Assembly (NCBI RefSeq): GCF_003577475.1 | Contig: NZ_QPEP01000013.1 | Coordinates: 102,994-143,607 of the forward strand | DNA length: 40,614 bases | Source of the DNA: Salinibius halmophilus | GTDB lineage: Bacteria; Pseudomonadota; Gammaproteobacteria; Pseudomonadales; Natronospirillaceae | Reading direction: 5' to 3' | Notes under the pieces: generated by a model | Told to the model about the DNA's origin: nothing | The model's database searches: none | Seen by the model: only the letters and a program-made list of their open reading frames with translations | Position numbers and translations under genes: made by a program | Shown here: piece after piece, positions 18,887 through 27,652 of the stretch | Layout of the letters: each line of letters starts with the position of its first letter | Position numbering within the stretch: the first letter of the stretch is position 1

Positions 18887-19293
18887 AATGCGCGCTCGTA
18901 ATCAGCATTAACCACCCGTACCCGGCTGACAAACCCAGTTTCTTCGTCTACCTTGGTGCCTAGCTCTAATATGCCAGTCACAATAAGTGGTTCGGTGTAG
19001 CGAATCACATCAATGGTATCTTTGCCGCGAACAAATAGAATATCGTCTGGCCAGTCCGCTTCTGATTCACAAAATGGACACACCGCCATCGGCATCTTGG
19101 TTAACACGAAAAAATCCGCTTGCGCTTTTAATGGTGGCGCCATATAGCCACTAATTTTTACCCGCTTGCCATCTAGCGATTTCGCTAACTCGCTAAACTG
19201 CATATCACCCGCGTATAGCTCACGAATTTTTATTGTATCGGAGCTATATGTATAAATTGGCAAAAATAATAAAAAGACGAATAAATATTTCAT
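18883..19293 (-). CDS. Exported CxxC protein, DUF3299-like, linked to the ABC transporter
   Basis: The 136 residues begin with a signal peptide (MKYLFVFLLFLPIYTYS). The mature part has GKRVKISGYMAPPL, then AVCPFCESEADWPDDILFVRG, with a CxxC pair at about 72-75. This resembles DUF3299 proteins that accompany MacB-like transporters; I infer a periplasmic metal- or redox-handling partner. It is the first gene of the three-gene unit and overlaps the ATPase start by 4 bp. No good ribosome site precedes the ATG, and no other start is available. Confidence 0.72.
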   Translation of the reverse strand: MKYLFVFLLFLPIYTYSSDTIKIRELYAGDMQFSELAKSLDGKRVKISGYMAPPLKAQADFFVLTKMPMAVCPFCESEADWPDDILFVRGKDTIDVIRYTEPLIVTGILELGTKVDEETGFVSRVRVVNADYERAL

Positions 19294-19319
19294 AAATATG
19301 CCATTTGAAGAATAAAAAT

Positions 19320-19340
19320 AGCGCCCTTTTTAAGGGCGCT
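19320..19340 (-). terminator. Terminator of the alkaline phosphatase gene
   Basis: AGCGCCCTT pairs with AAGGGCGCT around a 3-nt loop. On the minus strand it is followed by a T-rich run, which fits the end of the phoA transcript. Confidence 0.75.
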
Positions 19341-19365
19341 GAGGCAGATTGGTTATTGCTTAGTG

Positions 19366-20835
19366 TTATTGGCTTAAGCCAGCTGCATGATCCATTACAT
19401 GGAAAATGTAGTTTTGCTCAACTGTGCCATCAATCAGCCATGCCCATGGGCCGCGCGCGTAAATCGCCACATCTTCAGCGGTATGAGTTTCTGAACTCAT
19501 TGGAATCAGGGCTTGTTGAACAAAGTCCATATCTTCCACGTCAACATTGCTCAAGTCTTGACGTTCACCTTGTACCGCACCTGGGCCGTTTACATAAGCA
19601 ATGGTAGTGTAGGGTTTGCCATCTTTGGCAAGGCTTGGCTCGGTTACTGGATTGCCCTGGCTATCTAGGCCTTTAGACAAGCCAAGAATTGGGTTGCCCC
19701 GTTGAGCGTAGCCCTGCATCACCAAGGTGTGCGAGTGGTCGGCGGTAACAATGATCAGCGTGTCTTCAAGGTTGGTCATTTGTGTGGCAATCTGCACCGC
19801 CTCGGCAAAGGCAACCCCGTCCATCATGGCACGATAAGCATTGCCAGCGTGGTGGGCGTGGTCAACACGGCCCGACTCAACCAGCAAGAAGAAACCGTCT
19901 TCGTCTTTGTTCAATACATTGATTGCTGCTGCCGTCATTTCTGCTAGTGATGGCTCACCACCGGCATCGCCTTCGCGGTCAGCTTCATATTCCATGTGCG
20001 AGCTCTCAAACAGGCCCAGTACACGGTCGGCATTTGGGTCGAGCTTCATTAAGCCATCACGGTTCCAAACATACTCACCGCCTTGTGCTTGCCACTCTTT
20101 GGTTAAATCACGGCCATCAGTACGACGGCCCGTTTTGCCCTCTTCATCGGTCAGCTCAGCAGGAATAAAGTGGCGACGGCCACCACCAAGAATCACTTCC
20201 ATATCGGCCGTTAGCGCCTGTGAAGCAATATCCACACAGCCTGCGGCTTTTTGTTCATCGCTTAAAGCAGAGTCATCTTCAAAGTTACGATCGGCAGCAA
20301 AGGCATATGCCGCTGCGGGTGTCGCATGCGTTACCCGAGCTGTCGACACCACACCCGTGGCTTTGCCTTTACGCTCGGCAAGGTGCAAGGCTGATGGGAT
20401 TTGGTTGTCTAGTGCTGTTACACAGTCACCACGGTCGACATTGTCAGTAATGCCTACCACGCCTTGGCGGGTTTTTACACCAGCAAGCATGGCCGTTGCC
20501 GTACCAGCGGAGTCTGGCGTTTGGGCATTTGAGTTGTAAGTTTTCGCCAGTGCTAAGTGGGGGAATTTTTCAAAGCTAAGCTCATGTTCTTCACCTAACA
20601 ACCCTTGCGCTTGGCCTTCAAAAATACGAATCGCGGTATTTGACGACACGCCGTTGCCATCGGCAACAAATAAGATCACGTTCTTTGCTTGGCCACGTAG
20701 GCGAGGCGTTTCCATTTTTTGCATTAGCACGTTTTGTGCGTCTTGAAACCATGGTGATGACTGCTGTGGTAGGTCATTGGCGAAAGTCGTGCCTGCCACA
20801 ACCGTGGCAACCATGCTAGCGAGTAGCTTTTTCAT
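19366..20835 (-). CDS. phoA: Alkaline phosphatase, PhoA family
   Basis: This periplasmic enzyme releases phosphate from organic monoesters. The 489 residues start with a signal peptide (cut near TFA-ND, about 19). The metal ligands and nucleophile are visible: VADGNG (about 57-62), Ser109 in TPDSAGTATAML, the block ESGRVDHAHH, TADHSH and the late histidine in SETHTAEDV. The region between VSTARVTHATPAAAYA and the metal block is standard for the family. The leader has CTGTAAC-4 bp-GTTTACA on the minus strand, only a weak likeness to a PhoB site. It is a single gene with its own terminator. Confidence 0.95.
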   Translation of the reverse strand: MKKLLASMVATVVAGTTFANDLPQQSSPWFQDAQNVLMQKMETPRLRGQAKNVILFVADGNGVSSNTAIRIFEGQAQGLLGEEHELSFEKFPHLALAKTYNSNAQTPDSAGTATAMLAGVKTRQGVVGITDNVDRGDCVTALDNQIPSALHLAERKGKATGVVSTARVTHATPAAAYAFAADRNFEDDSALSDEQKAAGCVDIASQALTADMEVILGGGRRHFIPAELTDEEGKTGRRTDGRDLTKEWQAQGGEYVWNRDGLMKLDPNADRVLGLFESSHMEYEADREGDAGGEPSLAEMTAAAINVLNKDEDGFFLLVESGRVDHAHHAGNAYRAMMDGVAFAEAVQIATQMTNLEDTLIIVTADHSHTLVMQGYAQRGNPILGLSKGLDSQGNPVTEPSLAKDGKPYTTIAYVNGPGAVQGERQDLSNVDVEDMDFVQQALIPMSSETHTAEDVAIYARGPWAWLIDGTVEQNYIFHVMDHAAGLSQ

Positions 20836-20979
20836 GAGTAATCCTTGCTAATTGGTTAGGGAGCAAGCGCCATGGTTGTAAACTTGTGTTACAGCTAGTT
20901 AGATAATTTGTGAATAAATAATTAAAAGTTATATTGAAATGATATAAAGTAACAATTAGGGAATAAAAAGTAGAGCCAG

Positions 20980-21126
20980 TGCCATTAACCTACGAAGGAA
21001 GCTTGGTGTTCACGGTGCTTGCTATGAGACCGTCACCCGCAGGGAGCGGGTGTCGAAGCTACATGGATGTACTTGCGCTGTGTCGAATGGCGAGTTCCGT
21101 GGACGCCTAGCCTCCCGTTAATGGCA
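20980..21126 (+). repeat. R2 structured element, copy A
   Basis: The element is 147 bp with a 10-bp perfect terminal inverted repeat (TGCCATTAAC / GTTAATGGCA). The long helix pairs 21005-21025 with 21087-21107, with one T-T mismatch and several G-U pairs. It continues outward over GGAAGCT/AGCCTCC with one mismatch. The core holds hairpin CACCCGC-AGGGA-GCGGGTG (21034-21052) and a second arm closed by AGC/GCT. It fills most of the 380-bp gap between phoA and the RNase H gene and ends 89 bp before the latter. The rest of the gap has a short hairpin GCGAG-CAG-CTCGC and nothing else I can name. Confidence 0.85.
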
Positions 21127-21214
21127 TCGGCGAGCAGCTCGCAGCTTTTAGGTGCCTTTTAAGTCGCTAGTGAGCTAGGTAAACTGCTTGGCTGGTAAAA
21201 GAGGCAACTGATTA

Positions 21215-21802
21215 ATGGCGAAAAAGAAAAACGCAGCATACGTGGTTTGGAAAGGTCACAAGACTGGCGTATTTGATACCTGGGCGCAATGCCAGCAAGC
21301 AACCTCTGGTTATGCCGGTGCCCAGTTTAAAGGCTTTACGAGCAAAGCCGAGGCGCTGGCCGCGTTTAACGGTGAGCTAAGCACACCAAAAGCCCCTACT
21401 GGGCATGCGCTAACTGTGGATGCAGCCTGGAATAGTGTTGGTAAAGACATGGAGTACCAAGGGGTTTGGCTCGACACAGGGGAAACGGCCTTTCGTGTGG
21501 GGCCCATTGCTGACGGTACCAATAATATTGGCGAGTTTTTGGCGATTGTACATGGCCTAGCCTTATTAAAGCAGCTAGGAGATGACTGCCCAATCTATAC
21601 CGACTCGGCCACGGCCATGGCTTGGCTGAGAAAGAAAAAGGCCAATAGTCAGAATGTTAAAGAGGGTAGGGTAGATGCCAAGCTAATAGAGTTGTTGGCT
21701 CGGGCCGAATTGTGGCTGCAAGAAAATCCTTACCCAAATAAAGTGCTTAAATGGCACACCAAGGATTGGGGTGAAATTCCCGCCGACTTTGGTCGCAAGT
21801 GA
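21215..21802 (+). CDS. Viroplasmin-type N-domain / ribonuclease H protein
   Basis: The 195-residue protein joins an N-terminal viroplasmin-like domain that binds RNA-DNA hybrids (KKNAAYVVWKGHKTGVFDTW, about 5-50, ending FTSKAEALAAF) to an RNase H fold. The RNase H carboxylates are visible: Asp in TVDAAW, Glu in NNIGEFLAI, Asp in YTDSATAM and a C-terminal Asp in KDWGEIPADFGRK. It should cut the RNA of RNA-DNA hybrids. This two-domain form is best known from eukaryotic RNase H1 and from Bacteroidetes, and is less common than plain RnhA in gammaproteobacteria. A GAGG lies about 11 nt before the ATG. R2 copy A lies directly upstream. Confidence 0.9.
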   Translation: MAKKKNAAYVVWKGHKTGVFDTWAQCQQATSGYAGAQFKGFTSKAEALAAFNGELSTPKAPTGHALTVDAAWNSVGKDMEYQGVWLDTGETAFRVGPIADGTNNIGEFLAIVHGLALLKQLGDDCPIYTDSATAMAWLRKKKANSQNVKEGRVDAKLIELLARAELWLQENPYPNKVLKWHTKDWGEIPADFGRK

Positions 21803-21806
21803 AATT

Positions 21807-21825
21807 GCGCCCCGTGCTGGGGCGC
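21807..21825. terminator. Hairpin between convergent genes, probable terminator
   Basis: A perfect 7-bp GC stem (GCGCCCC/GGGGCGC) with a 5-nt loop sits in the 38-bp gap between two convergent genes. The T runs are short on both sides, so strength is uncertain. Confidence 0.55.
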
Positions 21826-21840
21826 GTTGCTCTGCGTCTT

Positions 21841-23595
21841 TTAGTTGAACTGCCAAACGCTGACAGAACCACTGATTTCATTGCCAACAATTAGTTGTGC
21901 TTTGCCTGTGGCGCTATCTGCTGCTGGCACAAACTTCATGCCTTCCGGCGCCATGTCACCTGTAATGCTCGCACCTTCAACCAAACCACGGTTGTATAAG
22001 TAGTTTACGTAGCTTACATTTGCCGGGTCGGTGATGTCGTAAACAAAAATGGTGCCCATGCGCTCGGTGCCAACAAAGGCGTATGTGCGACCATCCACTT
22101 CACCTAGCGCTAGCGCTTCTGGCTCTGGGCCTTTGTTAGCCGAGCGAGAATCACCTGCGTTGGCATCTTCGTCGTTGTTAAACGCATTGCCATGTTTCTC
22201 AGCTGAGATCTTCTCTAGTTGATCGCCCGAATCGAATACTAGATTGCCGCTGGCATCAAAGATTGAGAACGAACGTGCACCATAGGCAAACAACTGCTCA
22301 TACTTGCCATCGCCGTCGTTATCGCCACGCAACTGGCTAACCAATAGCTTGTTGAGTGTACCGCCATTGGCGGCAGCAGCCAGGGCTGGGTCTTCAATGT
22401 TGGCCGCTAGGGCGCTGGCTTTCGCTTCATCAATAAAGGCTAAGCAGCCGTCTTTTGTAGAAAACTCTAAGCCACCTTTGGCTTGGCAATCGGCTGCATC
22501 GGTGGCAGGGAAGAAGTACTCGCGTGAGTCGCCTTCGTTGGCCGTCACAACATAGGTTTGGCCATTCACTGTGTACGCCGCAATGGTATCCGGCTGGTAC
22601 ATGCCAACAATGCCTGGGTAGCGAGCAAAGCCCACTTGGCCATCCTCATAGGCATCCATGTCGTACTGTCCCCAGTCTTTTAGGCCCAAGCCAACAATGC
22701 GCACGCTGTAGTCATTTAGGTTAACGATGGCAAAACCATTGTTCTCTTGTAGCGCCACCCAGGCAGTATCACCTTTTACCGTTACGTATTCAGGTTCTAA
22801 GTCTTGGGCAACCGTGCTTGGGAACACCGATTGGCCGTTAATGACGCGCTGCTCTGGGCTAGCAAAGTACATACCTTGCGCTTCTAACTCGGCTTGCAGA
22901 CCGTTGAAGGCGCGGAAGTTCACTTGCGTGGCGGTATCGGCTGGTACACCGTTGACCACGTCAATCACAGATACACTGCCTTCAGGGTCAAACGTATAGT
23001 CACCACTTGGTTCCCCTTCGTTGGCAACTACTACTTTGGTACCGGTTTCGTTAAAGGTCACCATGTCGGGTAAATTGCCAGCGGTGACTGACTTGATGTA
23101 ACTAGCTGTTAGCACGCCGTTTTGCATGGCAAGTTGGTAGAACATCACCGCGCCGTCATCGGCATGTTGCGCGCCTGCCATGGCAACGGCTAGCAAGTCG
23201 CCATGTACGGCAATCGAGTTTGCGTCACTTAGGGCTGGATTATCAGCGCGTAGATCAATTGAATTCTCGCTGGCTAGGTTGGCATTATTGACGACACCTT
23301 CGGCGTCAGCAGTCAGAGCGCCGGTGTTAAATTCGGTTGCCGGGATAATTTCAACAACAGGTTGTGGGCCAGAGCTGTTAATCGCCAGAATACGTTGGCT
23401 AGCGGTATGGAACTGAACAATCTCCGCTGCACCTTCCGACGCCCCCGCACCGAGTGTGGCACGGCCGACCAGCTCAGCTTTTAATGCTGCGGTCGCATTA
23501 TCGTTTCCTTGCACAGGCGAGGTAGGCTGAATGGCAATTTGACAGCCGACAAGCAGAACAGGGCTAATCGCGAGGGCTAGAAGTGTCTTTTTCAT
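21841..23595 (-). CDS. Choice-of-anchor-I family beta-propeller lipoprotein
   Basis: The 584-residue protein has a lipoprotein signal with lipobox LLVGC (Cys18). The mature part is a beta-propeller-like chain with the blocks GNLPDMVTFNETGTKVVVANEGEPS, YVVTANEGDSREY (which recalls the family's GDARDY), GARSFSIFDA, GPEPEALALGEVDGRTYAFVGTER and PEGMKFVPA. These match the choice-of-anchor-I group, some members of which are annotated as alkaline-phosphatase or phytase-like; activity is not proven. It probably sits on the cell surface or in the periplasm. The leader has an 11-bp-spaced direct repeat that could be a PhoB site, and phoA is nearby. Confidence 0.85.
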   Translation of the reverse strand: MKKTLLALAISPVLLVGCQIAIQPTSPVQGNDNATAALKAELVGRATLGAGASEGAAEIVQFHTASQRILAINSSGPQPVVEIIPATEFNTGALTADAEGVVNNANLASENSIDLRADNPALSDANSIAVHGDLLAVAMAGAQHADDGAVMFYQLAMQNGVLTASYIKSVTAGNLPDMVTFNETGTKVVVANEGEPSGDYTFDPEGSVSVIDVVNGVPADTATQVNFRAFNGLQAELEAQGMYFASPEQRVINGQSVFPSTVAQDLEPEYVTVKGDTAWVALQENNGFAIVNLNDYSVRIVGLGLKDWGQYDMDAYEDGQVGFARYPGIVGMYQPDTIAAYTVNGQTYVVTANEGDSREYFFPATDAADCQAKGGLEFSTKDGCLAFIDEAKASALAANIEDPALAAAANGGTLNKLLVSQLRGDNDGDGKYEQLFAYGARSFSIFDASGNLVFDSGDQLEKISAEKHGNAFNNDEDANAGDSRSANKGPEPEALALGEVDGRTYAFVGTERMGTIFVYDITDPANVSYVNYLYNRGLVEGASITGDMAPEGMKFVPAADSATGKAQLIVGNEISGSVSVWQFN

Positions 23596-23669
23596 TATAG
23601 GTAAACTCCTTTGTAACGGAGCTTAACACTATTCCACAAAAACCTTACACGAACCTTGCAAGCGTACAG

Positions 23670-23687
23670 AATGTAATAAAAATGTAA
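23670..23687 (-). promoter_or_regulatory. Direct repeat upstream of the propeller lipoprotein gene, possible PhoB box
   Basis: Two copies of AATGTAA (plus strand) are separated by 4 bp, giving the 11-bp period of PhoB half sites. The match to the PhoB half-site CTGTCAT itself is poor, so only the spacing supports this. Confidence 0.3.
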
Positions 23688-23725
23688 CAAAATACTTGTT
23701 GCCGGTTCCGCTGCACGATAGGCAC

Positions 23726-23759
23726 AAAAAAAAGCGCCCTATTAAGAGCGCTCTTTTTT
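23726..23759 (-). terminator. Terminator of infA
   Basis: AGCGC pairs with GCGCT around a 10-nt loop, with A and T tracts on the two outer sides that extend the stem. It lies 13 bp beyond the infA stop on the minus strand. Confidence 0.75.
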
Positions 23760-23771
23760 CATCATTACTAA

Positions 23772-23990
23772 TTAACGATGACGATACGTGATACGGCCTT
23801 TGGTTAAATCGTAAGGTGTAAGTTCAACCTTTACGCGGTCACCAGTTAAGATGCGGATATAGTGCTTGCGCATCTTGCCAGAAATGTGACAAGTGATCAC
23901 GTGGTCGTTTTCCAACTTTACACGGAACATCGTGTTCGGAAGGGTGTCAATGATCTCACCTTCGAGTTCAATTACGTCTTCTTTCGCCAT
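23772..23990 (-). CDS. infA: Translation initiation factor IF-1
   Basis: This is a 72-residue single OB-fold protein ([38 protein letters not shown]), which has full family length. IF-1 occupies the ribosomal A site during initiation. It is a single-gene unit. In related genomes infA lies close to bpt-aat; here a 5.3-kb block of plus-strand genes separates them. Confidence 0.98.
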   Translation of the reverse strand: MAKEDVIELEGEIIDTLPNTMFRVKLENDHVITCHISGKMRKHYIRILTGDRVKVELTPYDLTKGRITYRHR

Positions 23991-24201
23991 ATCGGGCAGT
24001 TCACCTCATTACCATATCGAATGGCGGCGCATTTTGCCTGAAAATTCACCACATAGCAAAGGTTTCAGCCGCGATTCGGAGTTTTTTTAACAGTCTGTGA
24101 TGGATTGCATGCTGACAAATCCTTACTCAATGCATGCAGGGGGCGCTTGCGTGTGCCGAACTCGGCATCTAAGCTGCCTATATCATAGCCAAGGAGGCGT
24201 T

Positions 24202-24723
24202 ATGGGCAACTATCCTTTTATGCTGCACGCCAAGCCAGCTGCCGTTCGTTGGGCAAGATTTATCTATCGATGGTGGCAGAAGAAAAAGTTAACCCAGGAA
24301 AGTGTTGGTCAACAAATCATCTGGCTGGATGCATTAGTGGGCGCTGGCTTTCATCGGCGCGGCGTAAAACAACTGCGCACTCTACTTGAGCAACCCGTTA
24401 GCCGTCACCAGCAATTTCAAATACGGCTAATTTTGGCCTGTGCCTACCAAGGCCAGCACAAAACACGTAAAGCCCTAGAAGAACTACGCATCGCAGCAAC
24501 ATTAGCTAAAACGACCAGCCAAAAAGCTGAAGTGTTGCAGCGCGAAGGCAAGTGCCGGGTTGATTTGGGGCATTGGCAGCGGGCGCACTGGTGCTTTGAG
24601 CATGCATTTTTATTGCGCCAACAGGTTGGTTTGCTAGCCAGTGCTAAACGCAGTGAACGCGCGCTGGATGCACTACATCGCCTGCGAAGTTTACAGACTG
24701 TACAGGCAAAAAACCTAGGCTAG
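24202..24723 (+). CDS. Small helical-repeat (TPR-like) protein
   Basis: I do not recognise the family. The 173-residue protein is basic and almost wholly helical. Its spacing of helices (QIRLILACAYQGQHKTRKALEELRIA, then CRVDLGHWQRAHWCFEHAFLL) looks like two or three tetratricopeptide-type repeats. There is no signal peptide. A perfect AAGGAGG lies before ATG 24202, which decides the start; a longer frame from 24097 has none. It lies 54 bp before the TldD-like gene, so it may share its transcript. Confidence 0.72.
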   Translation: MGNYPFMLHAKPAAVRWARFIYRWWQKKKLTQESVGQQIIWLDALVGAGFHRRGVKQLRTLLEQPVSRHQQFQIRLILACAYQGQHKTRKALEELRIAATLAKTTSQKAEVLQREGKCRVDLGHWQRAHWCFEHAFLLRQQVGLLASAKRSERALDALHRLRSLQTVQAKNLG

Positions 24724-24777
24724 GGGTTTAAATCTTGGCTGCGCTCCCGTATCTACTAAGTATACGAGGAGACGCCT

Positions 24778-26163
24778 ATGTTAGAACAACAAACTGCCCA
24801 GCAAGTGCTCGATCATGCCCTCGCTGCTGGCGCCGATTTTGCCGACCTATTTGTCGAGCGGCATTTGCAATCGATAGTCAAAACCTTATCCGACAAAGTA
24901 GATACCATTGATAGTGGTGAAACCTTTGGTATTGGCATTCGTTTGGTATTTGGTGAGCAAGTACTGTATGGCTATAGCAATGATCAATCGCTTTCTGCCT
25001 TGCTGGCAGTCACCAATGATTTGTTAGCGGGCAAAACCTCAAGCAAGCGCCAGCCGACGATTGAGTTTCAACCTGTTAGTCACAGCAATATTCACCCAAG
25101 CGACCTGACACTCAGCAAAGACTTACACATAGAAAGCAAACTGGATTACCTGTTCGCTGCCCACAACGCAGCCAAAGCAGCGAGTGATAAAATTAACCAA
25201 GTGATTGGCATGGTGTTGCAGCGCGAGCAGCACATACAGGTGTTTAACAGTGATGGCTTGGTTGCTAGTGACGTGCGTCATTATTGTCGTGCCACCACCA
25301 ACGCCATCGCCAAAGATGGCTCCATGCAAGCCAATGGTACTTTTAGTGATGGAGGGCTAATTGGCTGGGACCTAGTGCAGCGCCTAAAAGCCCAGCAGGC
25401 TGGTGAAGAAGCGGCGCGCCAAGCTTTAGTCAACCTCTCAGCGAAACCTTGCCCGTCGGGTGAGATGGCGGTGGTGATGGGCAACGGCTTTGGTGGGGTG
25501 ATCTTCCACGAAGCCTGTGGTCATTTGTTAGAAACCACTGCCGTGGCCAAAAAAGCGTCGGTGTTTCATGATCAGATGGGTGAGTTGATCGCCAATCCAG
25601 TGGTGAGCGCGGTCGATGATGGCACCATGGCCAATGCTTGGGGCTCAATCAACATCGATGATGAAGGTATGCCAACTCAGCGTACGCAACTAATCAAAGA
25701 TGGCAAGCTAGTGAACTTCCTCGCCGACCGCCTTGGGGCGGAAAAAACAGGCTTGCCGCGCACCGGATCAGGCCGGCGACAAGACTATCGCTTTGCCCCA
25801 GCGTCGCGTATGCGCAATACGTTTATCGAAGCCGGCACGGATAGCTTTGACGACATGATAGCATCAATCGATAAGGGTATTTATGCCGCCAATATGGGCG
25901 GTGGTTCGGTGAAGCCAGGCACCGGGGAGTTTAACTTCGCGGTAACCGAAGGCTATTACGTCGAAAATGGTAAAATTCAGTACCCAGTGAAATCAGCAAC
26001 ACTTATTGGAAGTGGCCCACAAGTGTTGCAACAAATTAGCATGGTTGGCTCAGATATGGCGCTTGCCTGTGGCATGTGCGGGTCGATTAGTGGCTCGGTG
26101 CCAACCAGTGTTGGCCAGCCAAGCTTAAAAGTTGATCGCATTCTAGTAGGAGGCAATGCATGA
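24778..26163 (+). CDS. TldD-like metalloprotease subunit
   Basis: The 461-residue protein has the TldD zinc motif HExxxH as HEACGH (H244, E245, H249) and the C-terminal conserved blocks FNFAVTEGYYVENGKIQYPVK, LIGSGPQVLQQISMVG and a cysteine pair near the end (ACGMCG). TldD pairs with TldE/PmbA to cut unstructured peptides, as in microcin B17 and CcdA processing. In E. coli the two genes are far apart; here they overlap by 4 bp. That, and the divergence from E. coli TldD (HEAVGH there), suggests a second, linked copy of the system. GAGGAG lies before the start. Confidence 0.9.
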   Translation: MLEQQTAQQVLDHALAAGADFADLFVERHLQSIVKTLSDKVDTIDSGETFGIGIRLVFGEQVLYGYSNDQSLSALLAVTNDLLAGKTSSKRQPTIEFQPVSHSNIHPSDLTLSKDLHIESKLDYLFAAHNAAKAASDKINQVIGMVLQREQHIQVFNSDGLVASDVRHYCRATTNAIAKDGSMQANGTFSDGGLIGWDLVQRLKAQQAGEEAARQALVNLSAKPCPSGEMAVVMGNGFGGVIFHEACGHLLETTAVAKKASVFHDQMGELIANPVVSAVDDGTMANAWGSINIDDEGMPTQRTQLIKDGKLVNFLADRLGAEKTGLPRTGSGRRQDYRFAPASRMRNTFIEAGTDSFDDMIASIDKGIYAANMGGGSVKPGTGEFNFAVTEGYYVENGKIQYPVKSATLIGSGPQVLQQISMVGSDMALACGMCGSISGSVPTSVGQPSLKVDRILVGGNA

Positions 26164-27479
26164 ACAATACAGCACACACCCTACTAGCCAAAGCTGCTGA
26201 TCTTGGCGCCAGTGCCGACCTAATTATTGAGCGCAAACGTGACTTTTCGGTGATGGTCAGCCAAGGCGCGGTTGAAAAACAGCAAGCCTCACAGTCACAA
26301 ATTATGGGTCTGCGGGTGATCCATCAAAATCGAGTGGGGATTGCATATAGTGAAGCGACCGATGAGCAAGCACTGGAGCGCCTGCTCGACAATGCCATGA
26401 CCGCGGCGCGTTATGCGACACCCGATGATAGCCAAACCCTGAGCACCATTACCGATACACTCAACAGCCCGGCTGACTTGGTGGTCGAAGATCAATGGAC
26501 AACCGAGCAGAAAATTGCCGCAGCGCTTAATTTAGAAGCCAAGCTGTTAGGCCACAAGCTTATTGATTCTGTGCCGTATAACAGCCTAGGTGAGCACTAT
26601 ATCGAAAAAACCGTGCTTACTACTGCTGGTTTGCAAGCAACCCACAACGAGCGCGTCGCTTATGCGTATGCAGCCCCCATCGCCAAAGATGGCAATAACA
26701 ACGCCATGTTATCTCAGTCTACTGCCGGCCGTTCGTTTGATCGGTTAGATTTGCAGCGCTTAGAACAAGATGGTGCCACGGCAGTGCTCGACTTATTAGT
26801 TGGCAAACCGCTAGTATCTGGGCGCTATGATGTAGTGTTTAGCACCGACAAGCTGGCCAGTTTGATGTCGATCTTTCTTAGTGCCGCCTCAGGTAAAGCC
26901 GTTAAAGATGGCGTCTCACCGTGGCGCGAGCAGCTAGGTAACGAGGTAGGCGATTCACGCTTAACCGTTATCGATGACCCACTGAACAAAAATGGTTTAG
27001 GCTTCCGCTCGTTTGATGACGAAGGCCAACCAACGGTGCGCAACACCGTGATAGACAGAGGCACGCTAACACAGTTTCTGCACAACCAAGCGACAGCTAA
27101 GTATGCCAAACAAGCACCTACTGGAAATGGTGCGCGCTCGGCGCGCTCAAATGCTGGTGTAACCTGGCAGCAACTCACCATAGCACCTGGAACCGATAGT
27201 GACCTGTTAAGTGGTGACTACTTAGAAATTACTGACTTAACCGGTTTGCACTCGGGTGCCAATGCCATTTCTGGTGATTTCAGCTTTGGGGCCAGCGGCT
27301 ACCTATGTCGCAACGGTGAGCGGTTGCATGCCGTTCGTGGTTTCACTGTGGCGGGCAACTTTTATGACATGCTGAAAGCGCAGATAGCTGGCATCGGCGA
27401 GCAGCAATACTGGACGTCGCAGCGTTCAGCGTTATTGCCAAGTATTCGTTGGCAAGGGTTGGCTATTAGCGGCAGCTAG
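26160..27479 (+). CDS. TldE/PmbA-like partner subunit
   Basis: This 439-residue protein is from the same superfamily but has no HExxxH motif, as expected for the TldE/PmbA subunit. Family blocks include GLRVIHQNRVGIAYSEATDE, YDVVFSTDKLASLMSIFLSA, TVIDDPLNKNGLGFRSFDDEG and SGDFSFGASGYLCRNGE. It should form a heterodimer with the TldD-like product, with the active site in that partner. The start overlaps the TldD-like stop by 4 bp (ATGA). No RiPP precursor or modification gene is next to it. Confidence 0.88.
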   Translation: MNNTAHTLLAKAADLGASADLIIERKRDFSVMVSQGAVEKQQASQSQIMGLRVIHQNRVGIAYSEATDEQALERLLDNAMTAARYATPDDSQTLSTITDTLNSPADLVVEDQWTTEQKIAAALNLEAKLLGHKLIDSVPYNSLGEHYIEKTVLTTAGLQATHNERVAYAYAAPIAKDGNNNAMLSQSTAGRSFDRLDLQRLEQDGATAVLDLLVGKPLVSGRYDVVFSTDKLASLMSIFLSAASGKAVKDGVSPWREQLGNEVGDSRLTVIDDPLNKNGLGFRSFDDEGQPTVRNTVIDRGTLTQFLHNQATAKYAKQAPTGNGARSARSNAGVTWQQLTIAPGTDSDLLSGDYLEITDLTGLHSGANAISGDFSFGASGYLCRNGERLHAVRGFTVAGNFYDMLKAQIAGIGEQQYWTSQRSALLPSIRWQGLAISGS

Positions 27480-27501
27480 TTGCCAAAATAACTTATGCGG
27501 T

Positions 27502-27530
27502 AGGGCACCACGCCTCGAATGTGGTGCCTT
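27502..27530 (+). terminator. Hairpin after the TldE-like gene, possible terminator
   Basis: AGGGCACCAC pairs with GTGGTGCCTT over 10 positions with one G-U pair. The loop is 9 nt and no T tract follows. Confidence 0.4.
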
Positions 27531-27652
27531 GCCATTTCCGCAATTAAAATCAACTGCCAAACTCAGCGTTGGTCTACACTCTTAAAGATTGGTAAAGATT
27601 GTCGGGCAGTGACCGACACATTCCCTACAAAACAAATCTATAGAGAGACGGA

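Noticed and set aside
19294-19365. Zur box before the CxxC protein gene
   Set aside because: No AT-rich palindrome of the Zur type was found; the space is filled by the phoA terminator.
20980-21126. R2 copies as CRISPR repeats or simple terminators
   Set aside because: Copies are some 6-10 kb apart, have no spacers and no cas genes, and have no T tracts after the helix.
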